A DNA stretch of 13,776 bases, from NCBI GenBank assembly GCA_023387295.1, contig JAEWIG010000366.1, positions 1 through 13,776 of the forward strand, in the 5' to 3' direction. A program made the translations under genes and the position numbers. Source of the DNA: Bacillota bacterium. GTDB taxonomy: Bacteria; Bacillota; Bacilli; Bacillales; Cytobacillaceae. Shown here piece by piece: positions 5,811 to 12,978 of the stretch. Each line of letters begins with the position of its first letter. Position 1 is the stretch's first letter. The notes beneath the pieces were generated by a model. The model was not told the DNA's origin. It did no database searches and worked only from the letters and a program-made list of their open reading frames with translations.

Positions 5811-7559
5811 CTATCCTCCCAGTGCGACTTGTTCTTCTAGCTGCTGTTGTAGGTACATCTCTTTATACCATCCTTCTTCATTCATCAGCTGCTCATGCGT
5901 CCCTCTTTGGGCTATTTGTCCCTCTTCAAGAACGATAATTACATCTGCATGCTGAATGGCACTTAGTCGATGTGCTGAAATAATCGTCGTTTTTCCCTCT
6001 CTGTCCTGCCTCAAAGCGTTTAGAATCGCTTCTTCCGTTTTCGCATCAACAGCAGATAATGAATCATCCAGCAAAAGTACTTCAGGGTCCATCATTAATG
6101 CTCTTGCGATGGAAATTCTTTGCTTTTGTCCACCAGACAAAGAAACCCCTCTTTCTCCTACAACCGTATCGTAGCCATCTGAAAATTGGAGAATATCGTC
6201 ATGGATATTAGCTAGCCTTGCAGATTGATAGATTGTTTCTACATCCGTCTCAGGGTTAATAAAAGAAATATTTTCGCCAACAGTAGCTGAAAATAAAAAA
6301 TGCTCTTGTGGCACATAGCCGAATGCTTCCCTAAGTTTTTCAAGCTTATATCGTTGTAGAGAATACCCTGCGAATTCAATTGTTCCATTGATCCCATCAA
6401 ATTCTCTCGTAAGCAATTTTAACAAAGTTGTCTTTCCTGCACCTGTCTTTCCAACCACTCCTAGTGTTTCACCTTTCTTCAAAATAAAATGGATATTTTT
6501 AAGAACAGGATCGCTTTCTTCTGGATATGTAAAGCTAGCAATCTTAAATTGTATATCCCCACATGGAACTTCTTCAAATGCATCTGGATCATCGATAATG
6601 TCAGATTGTTCTCTTAATAATGCTGATACACGGTCATTGGACGCACGTCCTCTTTCAATAATATTGAATAGCATTCCAAACGCCAGCATTGGCCAAATAA
6701 GCAACCCTAAATAAGCCGTAAATGATACAAGCTGGCCAATCGTTAACTCATCATTTAAGACAAATTTTGCCCCAAATGAGATCGATAGAAAAAACGAAAT
6801 CCCAATAATTAAAGAAATGGTTGGATCGAATAACGCATCAATACGTGATACCGCGATATTCTTTTCCACAACCTCTTCTGATAAGCTTCTGAAGTCTTCT
6901 ATTTCTTCCTTTTCCTGTCCGAACGTTTTAATGACCTTTATTCCAGTGACACTTTCTTGGGTTTTATCATTTAAAGAAGAGAAAGCTTCCTGTGCTTTAT
7001 GAAATCGTTTATGTAGCATAGAACCGTACATATTCGTTAAAATCGCCATTAGTGGTAACGGAATTAAACTAATCAACGTGAGCTTCCAACTAATTGTTGT
7101 CGCCATTGCAATAATGACAAAGCCGCCAGTTGCTAACGAATCGACAAATGTTAGAACGCCGAGTCCCGCTGTTTGTTGAATCGCTTGTAGATCATTTGTC
7201 GCATGGGCCATTAAGTCTCCCACACGTTTTCTTTGATAAAAAGAATGGGACATCTTCGTAAACTGCTTAAACAGCTCTGTCCTCAACTGCCTCGCAAGCT
7301 TTAACGAGGAACCAAAAATCATAATACGCCAATAATAACGTAAAACATACATCAGGATGGCACTCAAAATTAATATACCCAGAAGAATTAATAGCCTTTT
7401 TCCGTCCAATGTAGATTCTGTTATATGGTCAACAAAGATTCCAATAATTTTCGGTGGGATTAGCTGCAAGAAAGCGACAAATAGAAGTGTTAATATCCCG
7501 ATTATGTATGCTTTTTTCTCCTGCTTAAAAAACCACTTTAAATCTAAAAATACTTTCAT
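5811..7559 (-). CDS. ABC exporter subunit with degenerate catalytic residue (half of a heterodimer)
   Basis: 582 residues: six membrane segments (about 15-300) plus an ATPase domain (about 335-575). Motifs: Walker A GKTGAGKT (370-377), Q418, canonical signature LSGGQ (474-478), Walker B EVLLLDD with D498 followed by D499 where the catalytic Glu belongs, D-loop SAVD, and H530. Asp in place of Glu is the hallmark of the non-hydrolysing subunit of heterodimeric exporters (BmrC/YheI, LmrC, TM287). Its intact signature completes the active site formed with the partner's Walker A/B. The ATG at 7559 has GGAGG 8 bases upstream. It is first in a two-gene operon whose terminator is at 3968-4007. B. subtilis has no such pair between yneF and ynzD, so it is an insertion or a loss relative to that genome. 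The substrate is unknown. Confidence 0.9.
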   Translation of the reverse strand: MKVFLDLKWFFKQEKKAYIIGILTLLFVAFLQLIPPKIIGIFVDHITESTLDGKRLLILLGILILSAILMYVLRYYWRIMIFGSSLKLARQLRTELFKQFTKMSHSFYQRKRVGDLMAHATNDLQAIQQTAGLGVLTFVDSLATGGFVIIAMATTISWKLTLISLIPLPLMAILTNMYGSMLHKRFHKAQEAFSSLNDKTQESVTGIKVIKTFGQEKEEIEDFRSLSEEVVEKNIAVSRIDALFDPTISLIIGISFFLSISFGAKFVLNDELTIGQLVSFTAYLGLLIWPMLAFGMLFNIIERGRASNDRVSALLREQSDIIDDPDAFEEVPCGDIQFKIASFTYPEESDPVLKNIHFILKKGETLGVVGKTGAGKTTLLKLLTREFDGINGTIEFAGYSLQRYKLEKLREAFGYVPQEHFLFSATVGENISFINPETDVETIYQSARLANIHDDILQFSDGYDTVVGERGVSLSGGQKQRISIARALMMDPEVLLLDDSLSAVDAKTEEAILNALRQDREGKTTIISAHRLSAIQHADVIIVLEEGQIAQRGTHEQLMNEEGWYKEMYLQQQLEEQVALGG

Positions 7560-7597
7560 TCATCTGTCCTCCGTGGTTGTTTAAAAACTAACTTTGA

Positions 7598-7665
7598 AAT
7601 ATTATTTAACCAAAACATTTTATCAAATATTTTAAAAATAAGGAAGATTTTTGTGTTTCTCACAA
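7598..7665 (-). promoter_or_regulatory. Candidate promoter and operator of the ABC operon
   Basis: On the minus strand TTGATA (7626-7621), 17 bases and AATATT (7603-7598) give a moderate sigma-A match about 40 bases before the RBS. Upstream is the inverted repeat TTGTG-TTTCT-CACAA (7651-7665), a possible operator or activator site. There is no leader-peptide gene of the bmrB type in the gap. Confidence 0.4.
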
Positions 7666-7684
7666 TTAATATAAGAGCAAAAAG

Positions 7685-7714
7685 AAAAAGCACTCTTTGA
7701 TAGGAGTGCTTTTT
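7685..7714. terminator. Terminator of yneF
   Basis: AAAAAGCACTC (7685-7695) and GAGTGCTTTTT (7704-7714) form an 11-bp stem with an 8-base loop. On the minus strand it is followed by more T residues. It lies 5 bases after the yneF stop and is symmetrical enough to work both ways. Confidence 0.9.
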
Positions 7715-7719
7715 CATCA

Positions 7720-7935
7720 TTATTTTGTTTGCTTATTCATTGCCGCCATCATTTGATTAATTTTCTTCTGTGACGGCTTCATGCCCATTTGCATCATCAT
7801 CATTTTTAGCATTTGCTCATTAATTGGCGGATTTTTCTTTAAATAGCTCATCATGTATTTTCGTGCTATGAAAAATCCTAATGCAACTCCTGCAAGCAGA
7901 GCTACAACGATTAGTAAGTATCCCCACCAAACCAT
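7720..7935 (-). CDS. yneF: YneF, UPF0154 small membrane protein
   Basis: 71 residues: one N-terminal membrane helix (about 4-25, GYLLIVVALLAGVALGFFIA), then a basic, Met-rich cytoplasmic tail (NEQMLKMMMMQMGMKPSQKK). This is the UPF0154/YneF family, conserved across Bacillales and lactic acid bacteria and often reported as important for growth, with no known molecular role. A strong RBS (AAGGAGGAAGG) precedes the ATG at 7935. It follows sirA by 86 bases, in which TATAAT (7992-7987, minus) may be the -10 of its own promoter, although no good -35 accompanies it. Its neighbour sirA (yneE) is the same as in B. subtilis. Confidence 0.92.
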   Translation of the reverse strand: MVWWGYLLIVVALLAGVALGFFIARKYMMSYLKKNPPINEQMLKMMMMQMGMKPSQKKINQMMAAMNKQTK

Positions 7936-8021
7936 TTACCTTCCTCCTTCATGTTGTCTATCATACAGTGTACTAGACCAAAGGTTATTATACAATATTT
8001 GCTTTCTGATTTCCTCTATTT

Positions 8022-8459
8022 TTAGACGAATTTTCTTTCTTTAATCGGTTTTAGCCATCCATAGCGGTGCTGCTCTATATCAATTGCTAAAAATGATGCT
8101 TCATTTTTCCGAAGGACTTCAAAAAAAGCCGCTTCTGCATCATAATTACCACTAGCTTCCAACACTAAACATTGATCAAGTAATTCAAGCTTAGCTGAGC
8201 TTTTCTTTCCAAATTTTATATAGTAGATATTATTTTTTACTTCAAAGTCTTTTTTTCTATCAAGATGCTGATTGATATATTGATGAAGCTTGAGACTCGG
8301 TATCGGTTTTGTAATGAATTGAATCTGCTTTGAGATTATTTTTTTCAACTCCCCAGACGAGTTTTCATATTCCTGAAACAATTGAAAAAACATTCTTTCC
8401 CTACCAAAGTAGTGTGAAGCAAACTCTTCCTCAATTAAAAATAGTTGATAGGCTCTCAT
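8022..8459 (-). CDS. sirA: SirA (YneE), sporulation inhibitor of DNA replication
   Basis: 145 residues, against 148 in B. subtilis. Conserved stretches: EEFASHYFGRE near the N-terminus, KQIQFITKPIP in the middle, EASGNYDAEAAFFEVL, and the C-terminal RYGWLKPIKERKFV. In B. subtilis SirA is made early in sporulation, binds domain I of DnaA, and stops new rounds of replication initiation so that each cell commits with two chromosomes. The N-terminal segment with HYFGRE belongs to the surface reported to contact DnaA. GGAG lies 8 bases before the ATG at 8459. A match to the Spo0A box sits upstream (8560-8566), fitting control by Spo0A~P. The opposing Spo0E-like gene lies at 3784. Confidence 0.93.
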   Translation of the reverse strand: MRAYQLFLIEEEFASHYFGRERMFFQLFQEYENSSGELKKIISKQIQFITKPIPSLKLHQYINQHLDRKKDFEVKNNIYYIKFGKKSSAKLELLDQCLVLEASGNYDAEAAFFEVLRKNEASFLAIDIEQHRYGWLKPIKERKFV

Positions 8460-8501
8460 CCAAATCTCTCCTTTTCGGAACAGGACAACCCCTTTCTTTT
8501 C

Positions 8502-8566
8502 ATTATACAGAAAATTCTATATTTAAATGTCTAATAGTGGCAAAAACTTTCACTTGTTTTGTCGAA
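8502..8566 (-). promoter_or_regulatory. sirA promoter region with a Spo0A box
   Basis: A perfect -10 TATAAT on the minus strand (8507-8502) has no good -35 at 16-18 bases, as expected for an activated promoter. TGTCGAA (8560-8566, plus strand, within TTTTGTCGAAAA) is an exact 0A box, about 65 bases upstream of the likely start. sirA is a known Spo0A target in B. subtilis; use of this box is inference. Confidence 0.65.
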
Positions 8567-8585
8567 AAGATTAATACCCTTTGAA

Positions 8586-8619
8586 AAAAATAAAAGAAGA
8601 GCGCAAAACGCCCTTCTTT
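8586..8619 (-). terminator. Terminator of tkt
   Basis: AAAGAAG-a-GCG (8593-8603) pairs with CGC-c-CTTCTTT (8609-8619) around a 5-base loop. On the minus strand a T-rich tract follows (about 8592-8584). It lies 12 bases after the tkt stop. Confidence 0.88.
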
Positions 8620-8631
8620 CCATACATTCTT

Positions 8632-10632
8632 CTATAACAATGACTTAACACGAGCAACAACATTATTAACAGTGAACCCGTATTCTTCCATAACTTTTTC
8701 TCCTGGAGCAGATGCACCGAATTGATCAATACCTAATACTTCACCTTCATCACCAGCATACTTATGCCAGCCAAAAGAAGCACCCATTTCAATAGCTAAT
8801 CTCTTCTTAACAGCTTTCGGAATAACACTATCCTTATATTCCTTTGACTGTGCTTCGAAACGGTCCCATGAAGGCATACTAATAACAGCAGCAGAAATTC
8901 CTTCTTTATCTAGTTCCTTTTGCGCTTCAACTGCCAGACCCACTTCTGAACCAGCAGCAAGCAATAACACATCTGCTTGTTCTTTGCTAGCAGGTGAAAT
9001 AACATAGGCACCCTTTGAAACACCTTCATGAGCTGTCTCTTTCGTATCTTTAATTGTTGGCAAGTTTTGACGAGTTAACACTAAAGCAGTTGGTTTATCA
9101 GTTGATTCAACAGCTAACTTCCATGCCGCCGCTGTTTCATTCCCGTCTGCTGGTCGAATGACAGATAAGTTTGGCATAGCTCTTAGTGCCGCTAATTGTT
9201 CAATCGGCTCATGCGTTGGTCCATCTTCACCAACTGCGATACTGTCGTGCGTAAATACATAAGTTACCGGTTGCTTCATTAGAGCAGCTAATCGAATCGC
9301 TGGACGTAAATAGTCTGAGAATACAAAGAATGTTCCTCCGAACACTTTAAGCCCACCGTGTAAAGCCATGCCGTTTAGAGCAGCACCCATAGCAAATTCA
9401 CGTACACCAAACCAAATATTACGGCCTTCAAATGATTCTGAAGAAAAATCCCCTGTGCCTTTAATGGTCGTTTTGTTCGAGCCAGCAAGGTCTGCTGAAC
9501 CACCAATAAAGGACGGTAAGTTTTTCGCAATGGCATTTAGAACTTCACTAGAAGATGCACGGCTTGCTACACTTTTTCCTTCCTCATAAACTGGAATATC
9601 TTTATCCCATCCTTCAGGAAGTTCACCTTTTATAGCTAAATCTAGGTCAGTTGCTAATTCAGGATACTTCTCTTTGTATTGGGAAAATAAAGCATTCCAT
9701 TCCTGTTCTTTCTTTTCACCCTGCTTGACAACTAGATTTTCGAAATGTTCATACACCTCAGATGGAACATGAAAATCCTCTTCAAATGTCCATTTGTACG
9801 CTTCTTTTGTCAATTTTAGTTCGTCAGCACCGAGTGGAGCACCATGTACATCTGATTTTCCTGATTTATTCGGTGAACCATAACCAATGACGGTTTTCAC
9901 TTCAATTAATGTAGGACGAGTTTCATCTTGTTTCGCTTCTTCAATGGCTTTTGCAATTTCAGCAAGGTCATTCCCATCTTCAACTCGTAAATATTGCCAG
10001 CCATATGCTTTAAATCGTTGCTCAACACTTTCTGAAAATGACTTATTTAAATCTCCATCAAGAGAAATATCATTAGAATCATAAAGAACTACTAATCTTC
10101 CTAGCTTTAAATGGCCTGCTAATGAGGCTGCTTCTGCTGAAACACCTTCCATTAGATCACCATCACCGCAAATGCTATATGTATAATGGTCAACAACGTT
10201 AAAGTTTTCTTTATTATAAACAGCAGCTAAATGACGTTCAGCCATTGCCATACCCACTGCCATGGAAATTCCTTGGCCTAGTGGACCTGTCGTCGCATCA
10301 ACTCCTGGTGTATGACCAAACTCTGGATGTCCTGGAGTTTTGCTTCCCCATTGTCTAAACTCTTTAATATCTTCCATAGATAGATCATACCCTGAAAGAT
10401 GAAGAAGGCTATATAAGAGCATGGAACCATGGCCTGCTGAAAGCACAAAGCGGTCACGATTAAACCAATTTGGATTTTTGGGATTATGGTTCATAAAGCG
10501 TGTCCAAAGTGAATATGCCATCGGTGCAGCACCCATTGGCATTCCTGGATGCCCTGAATTCGCCTTTTCAATTGCATCGATAGATAAAGTTCGAATAGCG
10601 CTTATTGCTAAAGCATCATTTTGTTCAAACAT
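8632..10632 (-). CDS. tkt: Transketolase
   Basis: 666 residues from the chosen start, the family's normal length (667 in B. subtilis). It moves two-carbon ketol units between sugar phosphates in the pentose phosphate pathway, using thiamine diphosphate. Visible motifs: SGHPG (H28), AGHGS (H68), the diphosphate-binding GDGDLMEG (156-163) ending at N187, VREFAMG with the catalytic Glu that activates the cofactor (about residue 412), and EDGPTHEP. The ATG at 10632 has GAAGGGA 8 bases upstream and starts MFEQNDALAISAIRTLSIDAIEKANSG, which aligns with family N-termini. An in-frame ATG at 10701 would add 23 unrelated residues and crosses an inverted repeat, so it is rejected. It is flanked by its own terminator and that of ynzC, so it is probably monocistronic. 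Confidence 0.97.
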   Translation of the reverse strand: MFEQNDALAISAIRTLSIDAIEKANSGHPGMPMGAAPMAYSLWTRFMNHNPKNPNWFNRDRFVLSAGHGSMLLYSLLHLSGYDLSMEDIKEFRQWGSKTPGHPEFGHTPGVDATTGPLGQGISMAVGMAMAERHLAAVYNKENFNVVDHYTYSICGDGDLMEGVSAEAASLAGHLKLGRLVVLYDSNDISLDGDLNKSFSESVEQRFKAYGWQYLRVEDGNDLAEIAKAIEEAKQDETRPTLIEVKTVIGYGSPNKSGKSDVHGAPLGADELKLTKEAYKWTFEEDFHVPSEVYEHFENLVVKQGEKKEQEWNALFSQYKEKYPELATDLDLAIKGELPEGWDKDIPVYEEGKSVASRASSSEVLNAIAKNLPSFIGGSADLAGSNKTTIKGTGDFSSESFEGRNIWFGVREFAMGAALNGMALHGGLKVFGGTFFVFSDYLRPAIRLAALMKQPVTYVFTHDSIAVGEDGPTHEPIEQLAALRAMPNLSVIRPADGNETAAAWKLAVESTDKPTALVLTRQNLPTIKDTKETAHEGVSKGAYVISPASKEQADVLLLAAGSEVGLAVEAQKELDKEGISAAVISMPSWDRFEAQSKEYKDSVIPKAVKKRLAIEMGASFGWHKYAGDEGEVLGIDQFGASAPGEKVMEEYGFTVNNVVARVKSLL

Positions 10633-10690
10633 AATATTCATCCCTTCACGAATAATATTTACACTGTTAATAATATCGCCAGTTCCTTCT

Positions 10691-10710
10691 TTATACAACA
10701 AATTGTATAA
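10691..10710. promoter_or_regulatory. Operator-like inverted repeat upstream of tkt
   Basis: TTATACAA (10691-10698) and TTGTATAA (10703-10710) are perfect inverted copies around a 4-base spacer, about 59 bases before the tkt start. The minus strand here contains a TATACA/TATAAA -10-like sequence, so a bound regulator could overlap the promoter. No convincing -35 was found. Confidence 0.35.
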
Positions 10711-10770
10711 AAAGCTTAGGAAAAATAAGCATCCTTACTTATTCTGTCACAAAAGACCCATAAATAGTAT

Positions 10771-10802
10771 ATAAAAAAGGAATACATTATTTTGTATTCC
10801 TT
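10771..10802 (-). terminator. Terminator of ynzC
   Basis: AAGGAATAC (10777-10785) and GTATTCCTT (10794-10802) form a 9-bp stem with an 8-base loop. TTTTTTAT follows on the minus strand, immediately after the ynzC stop. Confidence 0.9.
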
Positions 10803-10805
10803 CCA

Positions 10806-11039
10806 TCAATGAAGCTGATTTTTACCTTGAACCTTTTTTAGCTTATCAGGTGTCACATCATTGCCCTCTGGATCAATAATGGTAACTCCTTTAAGCGTAG
10901 TAAACATAGATGAACGGAAAGTTTCTAAATATTCCCTTCTAAGAACAGATTGCTCCTTAGCTTCTTCTTCCGTTAATCCAGTCGTTTTTGACTTATTTGC
11001 TAACTGATTTATCCTATCTAATTTATCTTTTGGTAACAT
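10806..11039 (-). CDS. ynzC: YnzC, DUF896/UPF0291 small cytoplasmic protein
   Basis: 77 residues, the same as B. subtilis YnzC. The N-terminal half is a helical hairpin (LPKDKLDRINQLANKSK... LTEEEAKEQSVLRREYL), which in the solved YnzC structure is the ordered part. Then comes the conserved FRSSMFTTLKGVTIIDPEGNDVTPDKL, and the C-terminus is basic and probably flexible. No biochemical function is known. It follows the SOS genes yneA-yneB as in B. subtilis, where it is described as part of that operon. Here it also has a good promoter of its own (11134-11162), so SOS control may be only partial. The second of two tandem ATGs (11039) is preferred: GGAG is then 7 bases away, against 4 for 11042. 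Confidence 0.9.
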   Translation of the reverse strand: MLPKDKLDRINQLANKSKTTGLTEEEAKEQSVLRREYLETFRSSMFTTLKGVTIIDPEGNDVTPDKLKKVQGKNQLH

Positions 11040-11097
11040 CATAAAGCTCCTTTATTAATAAATCACTTTTTGTTTTAGCATACTTACTTAAATAGAT

Positions 11098-11122
11098 AAA
11101 AAACCGTTATAAACCAACAGGT
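11098..11122 (-). terminator. Weak hairpin between yneB and ynzC
   Basis: On the minus strand ACC-t-GTT (11122-11116) can pair with AACGGT (11108-11103), followed by six T residues. The stem has only six pairs and a bulge. It could trim yneAB read-through or attenuate transcripts from the ynzC promoter, since it starts about 5 bases after the expected start site. Confidence 0.3.
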
Positions 11123-11133
11123 CTTTATTTGCC

Positions 11134-11162
11134 ATCATACTAAAAATGATTTATTTTGACAA
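11134..11162 (-). promoter_or_regulatory. Sigma-A promoter of ynzC
   Basis: On the minus strand TTGTCA (11162-11157), a 17-base spacer and TATGAT (11139-11134), each one mismatch from consensus. It begins 7 bases after the yneB stop codon. There is no LexA box near it. Confidence 0.7.
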
Positions 11163-11168
11163 GAATCT

Positions 11169-11819
11169 TTACTTCTCAGAAAGCGATTCTACATATTCTT
11201 GATACCTTCGATGGACGGTTGCTTTCGAAATGTCATAGCCAAAGCCTCTTAATGTTGCAGCGATCTCTGAAAAGGTTAACTCGTTTTTACGTAGTCTAAC
11301 AATTTCTGTAATTGGTGCTTCAATCCGTTGTCTACCAGAATGCATACCTAGTTTACTTAAATTTTTCTCTGGTCTATAACCGCGCTCAACCGCTCTTTTC
11401 ATCCCACGTTTAATCTTAACATTATGTAGTTTTCTTTGATATTCTTCAACCATACTAACAATATTTAAAACCATTGAGTCTGACTCTGATAGCTGTAACT
11501 CTCCATTATGAGAAATGCTGTATAGTTTTATTCCTTCTTTTAAAATACAATGTAGAATGGCAATTTTCGCATTTCCTCTTCCAATCCTTGTTTCATCTTG
11601 AATAAGAACTGCGTCAATTTTTTGATCTTTTATGCAGGATAGTAGATTTAGGATCCCCTCTCTATCGAGGTCATAGCCACTGGCCTTTTCACGAATAACC
11701 TCGACAACTTCGAATCCTCTTTCCGCTGCTAGGCTTGTAAGCTCTTCTTCCTGTCTTTTCAATGATACTTCCTGCGTATCTTTCGTTGTACTAACACGAC
11801 AATAGATGATTGCTTTCAT
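11169..11819 (-). CDS. yneB: YneB, SOS-operon serine recombinase (resolvase family)
   Basis: 216 residues. An N-terminal resolvase catalytic domain (about 1-140) carries the nucleophile S10 in YCRVST with R8, then SLKRQ, and the D75-x-x-R78-x-x-R81 motif (DETRIGRG); all are intact, so it should be active. The C-terminus (about 175-210, TFSEIAATLRGFGYDISKATVHRRY) is a helix-turn-helix for site recognition. It is a small resolvase/invertase-type protein without the long tail of large serine integrases. It lies 15 bases after yneA in the LexA-controlled operon, with a weak RBS (AGGT, about 10 bases away). In B. subtilis yneB is SOS-induced with yneA; its DNA target is not known to me. No res-like repeat pair is evident beside it. 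Confidence 0.92.
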   Translation of the reverse strand: MKAIIYCRVSTTKDTQEVSLKRQEEELTSLAAERGFEVVEVIREKASGYDLDREGILNLLSCIKDQKIDAVLIQDETRIGRGNAKIAILHCILKEGIKLYSISHNGELQLSESDSMVLNIVSMVEEYQRKLHNVKIKRGMKRAVERGYRPEKNLSKLGMHSGRQRIEAPITEIVRLRKNELTFSEIAATLRGFGYDISKATVHRRYQEYVESLSEK

Positions 11820-11834
11820 TTTTTATACCTATTT

Positions 11835-12161
11835 CTATTTTAAATTTAAACTTGCATATTCCTTCACTTCATAATTTTTCAACGTTACCGGAATAACAAG
11901 TTCATCCCCCGGATAAATTCGATCTGCATATATTGAATTATTCTTTTCAACCCATTGAACGAATTCCTTTGAAGTTAGTGAGAGTTGTGGTGATAACTCC
12001 TCAGCAATTTCCCAAAGGGTATCTCCTTCACTGACTGTTATTGTCATATATTCATCATTGCTTGCCAATCCTGAACGAAAAAAGACAATTAATGAAGTTA
12101 AAAAAATAATTACTACTAGAATAATAGAATAAGAATATAAATCCCACAATTTTTTTATCAT
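11835..12161 (-). CDS. yneA: YneA, SOS-induced cell division suppressor with LysM domain
   Basis: 108 residues. A short cytoplasmic start, one membrane segment (about 11-29, YSIILVVIIFLTSLIVFF), then an extracellular LysM domain (about 40-91) with YMTITVSEGDTLWEIAEEL and RIYPGDELVIP. In B. subtilis YneA blocks septum completion during the SOS response and is short-lived because of extracellular proteolysis. The LysM domain should hold it to peptidoglycan. GGGGTG lies 5 bases before the ATG at 12161. It is divergent from lexA, with a near-consensus promoter (12202-12231) whose spacer holds a LexA box. It is first in yneA-yneB. Confidence 0.93.
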   Translation of the reverse strand: MIKKLWDLYSYSIILVVIIFLTSLIVFFRSGLASNDEYMTITVSEGDTLWEIAEELSPQLSLTSKEFVQWVEKNNSIYADRIYPGDELVIPVTLKNYEVKEYASLNLK

Positions 12162-12175
12162 ATTTACACCCCATA

Positions 12176-12189
12176 AGAATATATGTTCG
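12176..12189 (-). promoter_or_regulatory. LexA box 3 (yneA side)
   Basis: On the minus strand CGAAC-ATAT-ATTCT, two mismatches from the Bacillus SOS box CGAAC-N4-GTTYC. It lies in the yneA leader, about 15 bases before the ATG. Confidence 0.65.
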
Positions 12190-12201
12190 CTATTTGTTAT
12201 T

Positions 12202-12231
12202 ATTATAGACCGAACACTTGTTTCTTGTCAA
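12202..12231 (-). promoter_or_regulatory. Promoter of yneA-yneB
   Basis: On the minus strand a perfect TTGACA (12231-12226), an 18-base spacer and a perfect TATAAT (12207-12202). LexA box 12211-12224 fills the spacer, so LexA binding would exclude polymerase directly. Such a strong promoter fits a gene held silent until SOS induction. Confidence 0.9.
12211..12224 (+). promoter_or_regulatory. LexA box 2 (within the yneA promoter)
   Basis: CGAAC-ACTT-GTTTC fits CGAACRNRYGTTYC at all but one position. It sits between the -35 and -10 of the yneA promoter. Confidence 0.85.
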
Positions 12232-12239
12232 CGATAATT

Positions 12240-12253
12240 CGAACTTATGTTTG
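12240..12253 (+). promoter_or_regulatory. LexA box 1 (lexA side)
   Basis: CGAAC-TTAT-GTTTG, a close match to the symmetrical SOS box. It overlaps the -35 of the lexA promoter (12251-12256), which would give autoregulation. Its centre is 29 bases from box 2. Confidence 0.8.
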
Positions 12254-12279
12254 CTCTCTTAATTTTGAGGTGTTATACT
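12251..12279 (+). promoter_or_regulatory. Promoter of lexA
   Basis: TTGCTC (12251-12256), a 17-base spacer and TATACT (12274-12279) preceded by TGT, an extended -10 that compensates for the weak -35. LexA box 1 covers the -35. Confidence 0.75.
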
Positions 12280-12312
12280 AATGGTAAGAAAATCATAAAA
12301 GGTGTGATTATG

Positions 12313-12936
12313 ATGGTAAAGCTATCGAAAAGGCAACAAGATATTTTAGATTTTATTAAAGATGAAGTACGGCAAAAAGGATATCCACCTTCCGTAAGAG
12401 AAATCGGTTTAGCAGTTGGACTAGCCTCAAGCTCTACTGTTCACGGCCATCTTGCTAGATTAGAAAGTAAAGGGTTGATTCGTAGGGACCCAACAAAGCC
12501 TCGTGCAATTGAAATTCTTGATCTTGACGGCGCAACAAATATACCGGATTATAAAATTGTTAATGTGCCTATTGTTGGGAAAGTAACAGCTGGTCTTCCT
12601 ATTACAGCAATTGAAAATGTTGAGGAATATTTCCCACTTCCAGAGCGACTCGCTCCAGCAGATGAACAAGTTTTCATGCTCGAAATTATGGGTGAGAGTA
12701 TGATTGAAGCAGGGATTTTAGATGGGGATTATGTAATTGTGAAGCAACAAAACACAGCAAATAACGGCGAAATCATTGTTGCGATGACAGAGGATGATGA
12801 GGCAACCGTTAAAAGGTTTTTTAAAGAAAAGGATTATATTAGACTACAACCTGAAAACGCTACAATGGAGCCAATTATTCTTCGTAATATTACCATTCTA
12901 GGAAAAGTTATCGGGGTTTATCGAAACATACACTAA
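12313..12936 (+). CDS. lexA: LexA, SOS repressor (DinR)
   Basis: 207 residues. An N-terminal winged helix-turn-helix (about 1-65, YPPSVREIGLAVGLASSSTVHGHL) binds SOS boxes. A C-terminal self-cleaving peptidase-like domain follows, with cleavage site A93-G94 in VGKVTAGLP, catalytic S129 in MGESMIEAG and K167 in ATVKRFF. All cleavage residues are present, so RecA-stimulated autoproteolysis should work. The ATG at 12313 is chosen because AAAGGTG lies 8 bases upstream and MVKLSKRQ matches family N-termini. A tandem ATG at 12310 is possible; an in-frame ATG at 12247 would overlap the LexA box and is rejected. Three LexA boxes in the gap to yneA control both directions. It ends in a good terminator (12944-12978). 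Confidence 0.97.
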   Translation: MVKLSKRQQDILDFIKDEVRQKGYPPSVREIGLAVGLASSSTVHGHLARLESKGLIRRDPTKPRAIEILDLDGATNIPDYKIVNVPIVGKVTAGLPITAIENVEEYFPLPERLAPADEQVFMLEIMGESMIEAGILDGDYVIVKQQNTANNGEIIVAMTEDDEATVKRFFKEKDYIRLQPENATMEPIILRNITILGKVIGVYRNIH

Positions 12937-12943
12937 CTATTTG

Positions 12944-12978
12944 AAAACAGCTTTCATTTGATCGCTGTTTTTTTATTT
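12944..12978 (+). terminator. Terminator of lexA
   Basis: AAAACAGC (12944-12951) pairs with GCTGTTTT (12964-12971) and is followed by further T residues. It starts 7 bases after the lexA stop. The remaining 12979-13140 is AT-rich and shows no gene, repeat or clear promoter beyond a T-rich stretch. fosB, which lies here in B. subtilis, is absent. Confidence 0.88.

Noticed and set aside
10633..10701. N-terminal extension of transketolase from the ATG at 10701
   Set aside because: The extra residues are not family-like, the RBS fits 10632, and the extension crosses an inverted repeat in the leader.
12247..12312. N-terminal extension of LexA from the ATG at 12247
   Set aside because: It overlaps the LexA box and the promoter and has no RBS. 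Family N-termini begin at MVKLSKRQ-like sequence.
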